DNA of 64,000 nucleotides from positions 155,019 through 219,018 of the forward strand of contig JAURFE010000004.1 of NCBI GenBank assembly GCA_030827135.1. Direction: 5' to 3'. The DNA comes from Vicinamibacterales bacterium (GTDB taxonomy: Bacteria > Acidobacteriota > Vicinamibacteria > Vicinamibacterales > SCN-69-37). The translations under genes and the position numbers were made by a program. Shown here piece by piece: positions 53,256-64,000 of this stretch (positions within the stretch are counted from its first letter, which is position 1; each line of letters begins with the position of its first letter). The notes beneath the pieces are model-generated. The model was not told where the DNA came from and made no database searches. It saw only the letters and a program-made list of their open reading frames with translations.

Positions 53256-53748
53256 CTCCCTCCGCCGCCATCTGTCCGACGTGGCGGACGGTCGGGGGCT
53301 TGAGGCCTTCCATCCAAGCCTGGAAGACCGGGCTGAAGACTTGCCGCCGCTCTCCCCAGTACTGGCGGACGCCCTGGCGGGTGAAGTAGATCCGTCCCAA
53401 TTCTTCCCACCCCTGCCACACTTCCGGTTCCATCGCCCCCTTGGAGAACTGGTAATGCATGTCCTCGAAGGTCTTGATGAGATTCAACATCAAGATGATG
53501 AAACGTATCCGGCCATCCTCATCCAGGGCGTTCATGTCCTCGACCCCCCGGCTGAAGATCCGTGCCAGGGCCGGGTCGCCGATGACGTTCTCGTTCCAGT
53601 GCCGGATGCCGGCGATCGCGTCAGCCGACGCGGCCCTGCTCAGTGCGTCGGTGTTGTGCCGTACCTGGGCAGCGACGTAGACGAGGGAGAGGACAACCGC
53701 GATCGCACCCAGCATGTCGCTCACGGCACCAATTGCTGCCCAGTTCAT
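53230..53748 (-). CDS. Small membrane-anchored protein of unknown function
   Basis: 172 residues. One N-terminal membrane helix (AAIGAVSDMLGAIAVVLSLVYVAAQV) followed by a soluble helical domain (LKALA-free, rich in Trp/Arg, for example NENVIGDPALARIFSRGVEDM). The pattern (helix then QVRHNTDALSRAAS) is widespread in proteobacterial and acidobacterial proteins of unknown function. AGGAG five bases before the ATG supports the start. It converges with rarA. Confidence 0.7.
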   Translation of the reverse strand: MNWAAIGAVSDMLGAIAVVLSLVYVAAQVRHNTDALSRAASADAIAGIRHWNENVIGDPALARIFSRGVEDMNALDEDGRIRFIILMLNLIKTFEDMHYQFSKGAMEPEVWQGWEELGRIYFTRQGVRQYWGERRQVFSPVFQAWMEGLKPPTVRHVGQMAAEGVGRPPASA

Positions 53749-53952
53749 TTGATCTCCTCTGACTGTGGCCCCGCGCGGCGTCGGCCGCGGCTCGTCATAG
53801 TCGCACCGGCCGACGACGGCTGCAAGCCGTTTTAGGCAGCCCCCTGCGCTTCTGCGATCAGATACTTCCATGACTGACGGCTCCCGGTAGACCATGGCGG
53901 CAGACCCGCCACAGCCAGACACCGCAGACGTCCACCTCAGCACCGGCAGTCG
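53749..53952. other. Intergenic stretch without a recognisable gene
   Basis: Between the membrane-protein start and the mutL hairpin. No RNA gene, open frame with coding style or repeat seen. Confidence 0.5.
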
Positions 53953-53970
53953 CCGGAGCAGAAGCTCCGG
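53953..53970 (-). terminator. mutL terminator hairpin
   Basis: Perfect CCGGAGC-AGAA-GCTCCGG, seven base pairs and a four-base loop, starting 7 bases after the mutL stop on the minus strand. No T-run. Confidence 0.5.
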
Positions 53971-53977
53971 CCCCCGT

Positions 53978-55735
53978 TCAAATCCGTTCGAAGGTACGTT
54001 CGATTTCGCGCCGCGTCAACCGCAACACGACAGGCCGGCCGTGTGGACAGACCGTCGAGTGTGATGTGCGCCTGAGTTCGTCGAGCAGATACTGCATCTT
54101 CTCGCGCGTCAGCGGATCATTCGCCTTCACGGCCGCATGACACGCCATCGTCGCCGCCATCTGCCGCAGGGCAATGTCCACGCTGGCGCCAGGTGACAAG
54201 CCATCGAGGTCGGACGCCACGGCGCGAAGCGCCGCATCCACCTGCTTCCAGTCGAGCAGCGCCGGCACGGCCGTGATGCGCAGACTGGTGCCGCCGAAGT
54301 CTTCACAGTCGAACCCGAGCTTTTCGAGTTCAGCGGTGTGGGACAACAGCGTCTGGTGTTCCCCTGACGACAACTCAAGCACCACGGGCGTGAGCAACGC
54401 CTGCACCTCAACCTTGCCCATCGTCAGCCGTTCCGCAATCTGCTCAAACAAAATCCGCTCGTGCGCCACATGCTGATCGATGATCGCGATGCCCTCGTCG
54501 TCAACCGCGAGGATGAACGTGTTGCGGAACTGGCCGAGCGGCGTGAGCGGCTTGATCAGCGACTGGACGGTGGAGGTGCCGCCGGTGAGGCCGATGTGTG
54601 TCGTGGGTGGGGTTGGGAACGGCTGGGTGAGGCCGGGAGAGGGTGGGCATGGTTGGGTCTCCAACATCCCCTGCCCGAAGCTCCAGGGCAGCGAGGTGCC
54701 GAGGGGCTCTGGTGACTGCGCAGCACCAGGCGACAACACCAACTCGGGGACACCGCCCTGCCCCAGCGCGTCCACAAGGGCGCGTCGGAGCACCTCGTGC
54801 ACGAGACTCTGATCGAGGAACCGCACCTCCGCCTTCGTCGGGTGGACGTTCACGTCCACACGGTCGGGCGGCACCTCGATGAACAGATGCACTTCGGGGC
54901 TGCGCTCCTTGATGGTCGCCACGCTGTAGGCCGCCGAGATCGCATGCGCGATCGTACGGTCCTTGACGAGACGACGGTTGACGAAGACGTGTTGGGGACC
55001 GCGCACGGGGCCCTGCTCGGCAAGCGCGGCGATGAACCCGGCCACGCTCATCCCCGCCGCCTGTTTGCGCACGGGCACCAGGTCCGGCCGGTCGCCATAG
55101 ATCTGATAGAAGCGTTCTTCGCTCGACCCCGCCGGCGGGGCCTCGATGAGGAGACGGTCGCGACTCCGAAGCGTGAATCCGACCTCGGGATACCCCAGCG
55201 CCATCTGCGTCACGAGGCGGGAAATTTGCGCGGACTCCGCGGTATCCGCCTTCAGGAATTTACGCCGGGCCGGCAGGTTGTAGAACAACTCACCCACTTC
55301 GATAAGGGTGCCTTCGGGCGCGCCGACTTCCCTGTCGGACACGACGTGCCCGGCGTCGATGCGAATCTCCGTTCCGCTGAGTGCGCCCCGCTCCCGCGTG
55401 CGCAGCCGGAACTTCGAGACCGACGCGATCGACGGCAACGCTTCTCCGCGGAATCCCAGTGTGAGAATCGCCGCAAGATCATTCGCCTCCCGGATCTTGC
55501 TCGTGGCGTGCCGCTCGACAGCGAGCCGCGCGTCCTCCGCCGACATGCCGAGGCCGTCATCCTCTACCGAAATCAGTTTCTTGCCGCCGAACTCGACGAT
55601 GATCGCGATGCGGGTGGCGTCGGCATCGATTGCGTTTTCGACGAGTTCCTTGACGACGGATGCAGGGCGTTCGACAACTTCACCGGCGGCGATCTGGTTC
55701 GCCAGTTCCGGCGCGAGCCGCTGGATGCGGTTCAC
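53978..55735 (-). CDS. mutL: DNA mismatch repair protein MutL
   Basis: 585 residues. The GHKL ATPase domain (1-335) has ELVENAIDADA, DDGLGM and the GFRGEAL loop. A Pro/Thr-rich linker (about 340-390) leads to the C-terminal domain. That domain has the endonuclease-type metal motif DQHVAHERILFE (420-431; the consensus Ala is Val), plus ACHAAVKA and the zinc-site CPHGRP (563-568), so this MutL is the nicking type and not the E. coli type. The GTG start overlaps the corA stop. The linker DNA is G-rich on the plus strand. Confidence 0.95.
   Translation of the reverse strand: MNRIQRLAPELANQIAAGEVVERPASVVKELVENAIDADATRIAIIVEFGGKKLISVEDDGLGMSAEDARLAVERHATSKIREANDLAAILTLGFRGEALPSIASVSKFRLRTRERGALSGTEIRIDAGHVVSDREVGAPEGTLIEVGELFYNLPARRKFLKADTAESAQISRLVTQMALGYPEVGFTLRSRDRLLIEAPPAGSSEERFYQIYGDRPDLVPVRKQAAGMSVAGFIAALAEQGPVRGPQHVFVNRRLVKDRTIAHAISAAYSVATIKERSPEVHLFIEVPPDRVDVNVHPTKAEVRFLDQSLVHEVLRRALVDALGQGGVPELVLSPGAAQSPEPLGTSLPWSFGQGMLETQPCPPSPGLTQPFPTPPTTHIGLTGGTSTVQSLIKPLTPLGQFRNTFILAVDDEGIAIIDQHVAHERILFEQIAERLTMGKVEVQALLTPVVLELSSGEHQTLLSHTAELEKLGFDCEDFGGTSLRITAVPALLDWKQVDAALRAVASDLDGLSPGASVDIALRQMAATMACHAAVKANDPLTREKMQYLLDELRRTSHSTVCPHGRPVVLRLTRREIERTFERI
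54605..54657 (+). other. Run of eight G-tracts (possible G-quadruplex) in mutL linker
   Basis: On the plus strand, which is the mutL template strand, there are eight tracts of three or four G within 53 bases; the first four are spaced by 1, 2-3 and 7 bases. This part encodes the Pro-rich linker (residues about 359-377). Confidence 0.55.
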
Positions 55736-56697
55736 AGCCAATCCTTCCGGCGGAACACCACAAGCATGCTGCCGGCAATCGCCACCACCATGCCCATTAC
55801 CCACCAGAACTGGGCGGTGGGGCCACCGGGGAACTGTGGCAGCGGCACGTTCATCCCATACAGCCCGGTGAGCACAGTCAACGGCATGAAGATCGTCGCG
55901 ATGACCGTCAGGACCTTCATCACCTGGTTCATGCGGTTGGACTGGCTCGAGAGATACGCGTCGAGCAGCCCGGTCACGCGGTCCTGGAGGAAAATCGCCT
56001 CATCGGTCAACTGCACCAGATGGTCGTACACGTCACGAAAGCGGTAGGCTATCGCATCAGGGATAATCGCGAATTCGCGTCGCGCCAGGCGCCCCAGGGC
56101 GTCCCGTTGCGGCAACGCGACCCGCCGGAGCGCCGAGACGTCCTGCTTGAGCCCCAGAATCTCCCTCACGGGGTGCGTACGCGGTTGCTCAAAGACGAGG
56201 TCTTCGAGGGCGTCAAGGCGCTCTTCGAGGGCGTCCACCTCGGGCCGGTAGTGATCCACCATCGCGTCGATGATCCGATGCATCAACCCGACCGGGCCCT
56301 CACCCAGCGCCTGATGATTGCGGAGGCAGGTCGCCTGCTCCTGCGCGAGCGACCGCGAGGGTGCGGTGTGCACCGTCAGCAGGAAGCGTTCGCCAAGAAA
56401 AAAATCGATGTCGTGCGTCACAAACCCGCGGCCTTCGGCGCCGGCCTGGATACCGTGGAGAATCAGGTAGAGGTGAGAATCGTAGAGTTCGATTTTTGGA
56501 TGATGAATTTCGCTCAGCGCATCTTCGAGCGCGAGTTCGTGCACCCTGAATACATCCTGCAGCAGCGTCCGTGCCCCGGGATCGGGCAACTGGACGTCCA
56601 CCCACACGAACTCCCGTGCCCCGGGCGCCACCCATGCCGGGTCAACCACGTCAACCCGGCCTGTTTGGCCGTCCCGGTGCACGAGCGTCGTAATCAT
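55732..56697 (-). CDS. corA: CorA-family magnesium/cobalt transporter
   Basis: 321 residues. Large cytoplasmic funnel domain, then two C-terminal helices with the signature GLYGMNV (Gly-Met-Asn) between them, and a short end (VFRRKDWL) that overlaps the mutL start. The last helix starts after PQFPGGPTAQFWW. Mg2+ uptake is the default function. It is four bases downstream of ppdK. A second, unrelated Mg2+ transporter, mgtE, heads the visible gene series. Confidence 0.93.
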   Translation of the reverse strand: MITTLVHRDGQTGRVDVVDPAWVAPGAREFVWVDVQLPDPGARTLLQDVFRVHELALEDALSEIHHPKIELYDSHLYLILHGIQAGAEGRGFVTHDIDFFLGERFLLTVHTAPSRSLAQEQATCLRNHQALGEGPVGLMHRIIDAMVDHYRPEVDALEERLDALEDLVFEQPRTHPVREILGLKQDVSALRRVALPQRDALGRLARREFAIIPDAIAYRFRDVYDHLVQLTDEAIFLQDRVTGLLDAYLSSQSNRMNQVMKVLTVIATIFMPLTVLTGLYGMNVPLPQFPGGPTAQFWWVMGMVVAIAGSMLVVFRRKDWL

Positions 56698-56701
56698 GGA
56701 C

Positions 56702-59527
<2,826 letters not shown>

Positions 59528-59541
59528 CGCTATATACTCCG

Positions 59542-61767
59542 TTATTCCGCTGCTACGATCTCGGAAATATCCCCGAGCTGTAAGATCAACCGCTCCAACC
59601 GCTTCATCAACTGCAGCCGTGCCTGGCGAAGGACGGGATCCTCAGCCATCACGAATACATCGGTAAAAAACTTCGCCACGGCGGGTTCAAACTTCGCCGC
59701 CTCCTGATACGCCTCGCGGTACCCGCCGCCGGTCGCGACCGCCCGATCAATCACGGGTGCACGCTGCTCGATCTCCGCCAGCAGCGCCAGTTCGGCCGGT
59801 TCGACCAGCACGCCCCGCTCGGCGTCTCCCGCGTCTGCCGCACCGTCCTTCGCAATGTTTCGCACACGCTTGAACAGTGTGGCCAACTGGCGGAAGGACT
59901 CGGTGGAGGCGACTTCCGGCAGGGCCTGCACATTGGCTTCCAAATCCCGCACCGGCCGGTTTGTACCGGAGGCCAGCACCGCACGCGCGTTTCGCCGGTC
60001 GGCACCTCGCGCCACCAGCACGTATTCCAGACGCTCGCGCAGGAACGCCGTCATCTCCGCCCACGCGGCTTCGGCCATGACATGGTCCGGACCACCGTCG
60101 CCGTACCCCTTCACCGCTCGTCTGATGAGCGCATCAAGCGTCGGTCGCACGGTCAATCCGGTCAGCGCCTCAAGGTCGAGAAGCACCCGCAACACACCAT
60201 GAGCCGCCCGGCGCAGACCAAACGGGTCGCGTGAACCGGTCGGCCGCTCTCCCGCGTGGAAGAGTCCGGCAATCGTGTCGAGTTTATCGGCCAGCGACAC
60301 CGCGGCCCAGGTCACGGCTCCGCCGCCAAGTTGCCCGAGGCCCTGACTGGCTGTGGGTTCAACACTGACGGGCTGGTAGTGGTGGTAAATCGCCTTCCAT
60401 ACCGCGTCGGGCGCGCCGGCTTCACGCGCATAGATGCCGCCCATCACGCCCTGCAGTTCGGTGAACTCGCGCACCATGTCCGTCGCGAGATCGGCTTTGG
60501 CGAGGCGGCCGGCGTCTTCGGCCTGCGCGCCCACCTCAGCCGACTGGCCGAAGCCCTCTTCGGCAATCCACCTCGCCAGCGCCGCGAGACGCTCCGCCTT
60601 GGCCCGATAGGAGCCCAGCTTCTTGTGGAACGTCAGGGTCTCCAGCCGCGGCAACCGCGCCGCCAACCCCACCTTGCGATCCGATTCCCAGAAGAACCGC
60701 GCATCCCGCAGACGCGCCGTGACCACCCGCCCGGCATTGACCGCAATGCTCCTGGGGTTCGTGCCCTGCGTGTTGGTGACCGCAAGGAACGCCGGCAGCA
60801 GACGTCCGTCCTGCCCGACAACAGGAAAAAAATGCTGATGATGAATCAGCGTCGTCGTCAGCACTTCCGGGGGCAGCGCCAGGAATTCGTCGGCGAAGGC
60901 CCCCGCCACCACACCCGGGTATTCGACCAGATCCGGCACTTCCTCAAGCAGCGCCTCGGCCTGCGCCGACTGATGCAGCAACATGCGGCCGCCCAGCTTG
61001 CGGGCCTGGCCGTCGAGGTCGCGAATGATGCGGTCCTTGCGCTCGATGCGCGAGAGAAACACGAAATGTTCCGCGAGCTTCTTCTTGTACTCGTCGAACC
61101 CACGCACCTTGATCGCCCGCCCCGCGCGCCCGCTGGAGGCGAGTACCCGATGGCCGTACGTCACCGCGCCTGAGGTCACGTCCTGCACACGGACGCTGGC
61201 CGCAAGGCTCGTCCGCGAAATCGTGTACGACACCACGCGGCCGCCGTAAAGGAACAGCAGCCAGCGGACCGGCCGCCCAAACACCAGCTCACCCCGGCCG
61301 TCATGCAGTTCGGCGTCCCAATGCATCTGCTTCGGAAACGGCAGCATCCGCAGCACCTGCGTCAGCACATCCGGCAGCACATCGACCGTCGCGCGGCCGC
61401 GGGTCTTCCTCTCGAACGCCAGGTAGCGGCCCTTCGGCGTGTCCGCCTGCGTCAACGCGGCGAACTCCACGCCATTTTTCTTCGCAAATCCGAGCGCGGC
61501 CGGCGTCGGCGCGCCGTCCGCACCAAAAGCCGCCGACACGGGCGGCCCCATCACCGTTTCGTCCCGGTCGTCCTGCCGGTCGGTCAACGACGGCACACAC
61601 GCGGCCAGACGCCGTGGTGTGGCGTGCACTTCAATGGATTCGGTGTTCGGCAGCTGGTGATCCTGCAGCGCCTTTCGCAGTGTCTCACCCAGCTGCTGCG
61701 TCAGCGCCGGCAGCCACGACGCCGGCAACTCTTCGAGGCCGAGTTCGATGAGGAGTTCACGATCCAT
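59542..61767 (-). CDS. glyS: Glycine-tRNA ligase beta subunit
   Basis: 741 residues. Starts [26 protein letters not shown], the usual GlyS start; the body binds tRNA and the C-terminal region has the HD-like and DALR-anticodon-binding parts ([11 protein letters not shown] near the end). Works with GlyQ as an alpha2-beta2 enzyme. The ATG at 61767 overlaps the glyQ end by 11 bases, with GGGGGAG upstream; a longer frame to 61815 lies in glyQ and is rejected. Confidence 0.95.
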   Translation of the reverse strand: MDRELLIELGLEELPASWLPALTQQLGETLRKALQDHQLPNTESIEVHATPRRLAACVPSLTDRQDDRDETVMGPPVSAAFGADGAPTPAALGFAKKNGVEFAALTQADTPKGRYLAFERKTRGRATVDVLPDVLTQVLRMLPFPKQMHWDAELHDGRGELVFGRPVRWLLFLYGGRVVSYTISRTSLAASVRVQDVTSGAVTYGHRVLASSGRAGRAIKVRGFDEYKKKLAEHFVFLSRIERKDRIIRDLDGQARKLGGRMLLHQSAQAEALLEEVPDLVEYPGVVAGAFADEFLALPPEVLTTTLIHHQHFFPVVGQDGRLLPAFLAVTNTQGTNPRSIAVNAGRVVTARLRDARFFWESDRKVGLAARLPRLETLTFHKKLGSYRAKAERLAALARWIAEEGFGQSAEVGAQAEDAGRLAKADLATDMVREFTELQGVMGGIYAREAGAPDAVWKAIYHHYQPVSVEPTASQGLGQLGGGAVTWAAVSLADKLDTIAGLFHAGERPTGSRDPFGLRRAAHGVLRVLLDLEALTGLTVRPTLDALIRRAVKGYGDGGPDHVMAEAAWAEMTAFLRERLEYVLVARGADRRNARAVLASGTNRPVRDLEANVQALPEVASTESFRQLATLFKRVRNIAKDGAADAGDAERGVLVEPAELALLAEIEQRAPVIDRAVATGGGYREAYQEAAKFEPAVAKFFTDVFVMAEDPVLRQARLQLMKRLERLILQLGDISEIVAAE

Positions 61768-62647
61768 GGTTCGACTCCCCCTGCTCCATCGGATCCGCGG
61801 TCCACGCTTTCGCAATCGCGACCGCCAGCTGGCGGACGCGCAGAATGTACGCCGTCCGTTCGGTCACCCCGATGCTCCCGCTTGCGTCGAGCACGTTGAA
61901 GGCATGCGAGCACTTCAGCGCATGGTCGAGCGCCGGCAGCACCAGGTGCGACTCAAGCAGCGCCTTTGCGAAGTCGTAGTACTGGTTGAACAGATTGCGG
62001 TGGAACTCCGCAAACGCGCCATCGGCCAGCGCCGGCACCTGGCCAAACGCGTAGTGGGACTGCTCGATCTCATCCCGAAGCCGGACCTCACCGTATTTCA
62101 CGCCTTTGGCCCATTCCAGGTCGTAGACGTTGTCGACACCCTGAAGCGACATCGCAAACCGCTCGAGGCCGTAGGTCAGTTCGACGGACACCGGCGACAG
62201 ATCCAGGCCGCCCGCCTGCTGGAAATACGTAAACTGCGTGATCTCGAGACCATCGTAGAGCACCTGCCAGCCGATGCCCCAGGCGCCAAGCGTCGGCGAC
62301 TCCCAGTTGTCCTCCTCAAACCGCACGTCGTGCGCGCGCAGGTCAATGCCGCACGCCTCAAGACTTTGCAGATACAGGTCCTGAATGTCGTCCGGCGCGG
62401 GCTTGAGGATGACCTGAAACTGGTGATGCTTGAACAGGCGATTCGGGTTTTCCCCGAAGCGGCCGTCGGCCGGCCGTCGCGACGGCTGCACATACGCCAC
62501 GTTCCATGGCTTCCGGCCCAGCACCCGCAGGAACGTCTCGGGGTGCATCGTGCCCGCGCCCATTTCGATGTCCATCGGCTGTTGAATCAAGCAGCCTTGC
62601 GCGGACCAGTAATCCGACAACTTAAACACCAGGTCCTGAAACGTCAC
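61757..62647 (-). CDS. glyQ: Glycine-tRNA ligase alpha subunit
   Basis: 296 residues, catalytic subunit of the tetrameric enzyme. Class II landmarks: [17 protein letters not shown], then [53 protein letters not shown]-type region and the late [23 protein letters not shown]. The GTG start lies two bases after the recO stop. The open frame continues upstream through recO to 63082 as an artefact. Confidence 0.96.
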   Translation of the reverse strand: MTFQDLVFKLSDYWSAQGCLIQQPMDIEMGAGTMHPETFLRVLGRKPWNVAYVQPSRRPADGRFGENPNRLFKHHQFQVILKPAPDDIQDLYLQSLEACGIDLRAHDVRFEEDNWESPTLGAWGIGWQVLYDGLEITQFTYFQQAGGLDLSPVSVELTYGLERFAMSLQGVDNVYDLEWAKGVKYGEVRLRDEIEQSHYAFGQVPALADGAFAEFHRNLFNQYYDFAKALLESHLVLPALDHALKCSHAFNVLDASGSIGVTERTAYILRVRQLAVAIAKAWTADPMEQGESNHGS

Positions 62648-62649
62648 AA

Positions 62650-63408
62650 CTACGGCCTCAACTCCCTCACCACCCGCGCGGATCGCACATCGCGCTCCAG
62701 ATGCATCGCGATCAGCCGCGCGTGCACCACTTCCAGCTCCCGCATCACGTCGGCGTGCGCCCCAGCATCGGTGATGACTGCCGGCGTCTCTGCCGCCGCG
62801 CGTCGCAGCCACCCGAAGGCCTCCCGCGACACCGTCAACGTCCCATGCCCGCAGCGGGCACACGCAAACTGCCAGTCCCCCGGGTCGAGCACCGCGCCAT
62901 CGGCCAACGTCCCGCCGCATCGCGCGCAGGCGTTCAACGCCGGATACACGCCCTCGAGCCTGAGCAGCCAGAACTCGAAATACCGCGCCAGGCAATCGGC
63001 CGACCCGGCCCGGCTCATCGCATCCCCGACCGACGACGCCAGCCGATAGAGCCGCTCGTTCGCCATCGCGTCCGGCGCCCATTCATCCACGAGTTCCGCG
63101 AAATAACTCGCGTACCCGAGTGCGCGCGCCGCATCGCCGTCCACCCGCCCCGCCGCCGCCTGCATCGGGCTCGTCACCGGTTCAATGCGCTCCAGCCGCA
63201 CCAACTCGCGCCCTTCCCGCTCGACATAGGCCACGCGGCCACGCGTAAACGGCTCAAGCGCTCCGCCAAACCGGCGCCGCGACTTCGTGGCGTTCTTCGC
63301 CACGCCCCGCTTCTTCCCTTGGTGCTCCGTCAGGAACACCACAATCCGATCCGCCTCGGCGTACCGATATGTCCGCAGGACGATCGCGTCGGCGACGATC
63401 GTGCGCAT
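62650..63408 (-). CDS. recO: DNA repair protein RecO
   Basis: Mediator that, with RecF and RecR, loads RecA on SSB-coated DNA. 252 residues: OB-fold at the N-terminus ([32 protein letters not shown]), helical middle, and the zinc site with two CxxC pairs (CARCGG and CARCGHG, about residues 160-185). The ATG at 63408 is chosen over an upstream in-frame ATG because it gives the family N-terminus. It lies 10 bases after mgtE and two bases before glyQ. Confidence 0.93.
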   Translation of the reverse strand: MRTIVADAIVLRTYRYAEADRIVVFLTEHQGKKRGVAKNATKSRRRFGGALEPFTRGRVAYVEREGRELVRLERIEPVTSPMQAAAGRVDGDAARALGYASYFAELVDEWAPDAMANERLYRLASSVGDAMSRAGSADCLARYFEFWLLRLEGVYPALNACARCGGTLADGAVLDPGDWQFACARCGHGTLTVSREAFGWLRRAAAETPAVITDAGAHADVMRELEVVHARLIAMHLERDVRSARVVRELRP

Positions 63409-63418
63409 CAGTCCGGCC

Positions 63419-64000
63419 TCACCCGCCGTGCAGGAACCGGAGGAACACCGTTGCCAGTCCCAGGAACGACAGGAAGCCAAACACGTCGGTCAACGTCGTG
63501 ATGAACACCGACGAGGCCAGCGCGGGATCCACTTTGGCCGCCCGCAACCCAAGGGGAATCAGCGTGCCCGCCACGGCCGCGATGAACATCGTGATGATCA
63601 TCGCCAGGCCGAGGATCGCGCCCAGCGCCCAGTCGTCGGCGAGCAACCACGCGCCGACGACGGCCATCAGGCCCAGCGCGACCCCATTGCCCAACCCGAC
63701 CAGACCTTCCTTGAGTGCCGCCTGCCGCGCATTGCCCCACGTCAGTTCGCCAAGTGCAATGCCGCGCACGACCACGGCCAGCGTCTGTGTCGCCGCGTTG
63801 CCGCCCATGCCGGCGACCACCGGCATCAGCGCCGCGAGGTACACCACCTTTTCAATCGTCGCGTTGAAGCGGCTGACCACAAAGGCCGCCACAAAGGCCG
63901 TGCCCAGGTTGACGAGCAGCCACGGCAGCCGCTTCTTCAGCGATTCAAGCGGCGGCGTGAGGACGCCGTCCTCGGCCGAGACGCCGGCCAACCGGAAGAC
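63419..64000 (-). CDS. mgtE: MgtE-family magnesium transporter, 5' end cut by window edge
   Basis: Only the last 193 residues are visible: the membrane domain, five helices, with RLPWLLVNLGTAFVAAFVVSRF and LMPVVAGMGGNAATQTLAVVVRGIAL, which is the MgtE pore signature, and DPALASSVFITTLTDVFGF near the end. The cytoplasmic N and CBS domains lie beyond the window. It is the first visible gene of the minus-strand series ending with mutL. Confidence 0.93.
   Translation of the reverse strand, partial: VFRLAGVSAEDGVLTPPLESLKKRLPWLLVNLGTAFVAAFVVSRFNATIEKVVYLAALMPVVAGMGGNAATQTLAVVVRGIALGELTWGNARQAALKEGLVGLGNGVALGLMAVVGAWLLADDWALGAILGLAMIITMFIAAVAGTLIPLGLRAAKVDPALASSVFITTLTDVFGFLSFLGLATVFLRFLHGG

Overview
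The window is one dense, GC-rich bacterial chromosomal segment. It has 60 protein-gene calls (two cut by the window edges, one doubtful), two tRNA genes, and no insertion sequence, prophage, integrase or CRISPR array that I could see. The most likely source is an Acidobacteriota genome, probably of the Vicinamibacteria type. This is inferred from the Acidobacteria-type VWFA protein, the plug-bearing outer-membrane barrel, the style of the short palindromic repeats and the reduced complex I operon; no rRNA is present to confirm it. Many genes are translationally coupled through GTGA or ATGA overlaps, so several starts are GTG codons placed at the previous stop.

Layout. 1-6212 (minus): cytochrome c maturation operon in transcription order ccmE, a ccmF-ccmH fusion, a CcmI-like zinc-ribbon protein, a secreted/anchored protein, ccmA, ccmB and ccmC (cut). 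6269-9277: maf, DUF721, thiolase and 3-hydroxyacyl-CoA dehydrogenase. 9303-12373: a YdjM-like membrane hydrolase, recA with a visible promoter and hairpin, an exported DUF4214-like protein, and tRNA-Phe. 12411-24871: a membrane transglutaminase-like protein, then nuoNMLKJIHDCBA (11 subunits, no nuoEFG) and a DUF2207 protein. 25087-29808: rsgA; a HlyD adaptor, an ABC ATPase and a Fis-type regulator without a permease; an MscS channel. 29797-33933: a nucleoside/sugar-phosphate salvage cluster (deaminase, hpt, rpiB-like, deoC) with divergent upp. 34043-39361: a cysteine-synthase-like enzyme, a multicopper oxidase and an outer-membrane receptor. 39363-45299: CYTH protein, tRNA-Val, and an MCE/Mla lipid-transport operon headed by uvrB. 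45342-53748: VWA protein, DHH phosphoesterase, Cys/Met PLP enzyme, a patatin-like protein lacking its nucleophile, greA, a SpoU methyltransferase and rarA. 53978-64000 (minus): mgtE (cut), recO, glyQ, glyS, ppdK, corA and mutL.

Most of the window is housekeeping: respiration (cytochrome c maturation plus complex I), DNA repair (recA, uvrB, mutL, recO, rarA), translation (glyQS, rsgA, tRNAs) and envelope lipid transport.

The most unusual material is: (a) the DeoC and RpiB-like enzymes, each with an N-terminal extension resembling bacterial-microcompartment cargo/EutT-type leaders, the RpiB also lacking its catalytic cysteine; (b) a System I cytochrome c maturation variant with a CxxxY CcmE and a CcmF-CcmH fusion with five cysteines; (c) a family of short palindromic repeats at three loci, including one paired inverted unit; (d) a patatin-like membrane protein with Gly at the nucleophile position; (e) a run of G-tracts in the mutL linker; and (f) a histone-H1-like basic leader on pyruvate phosphate dikinase.
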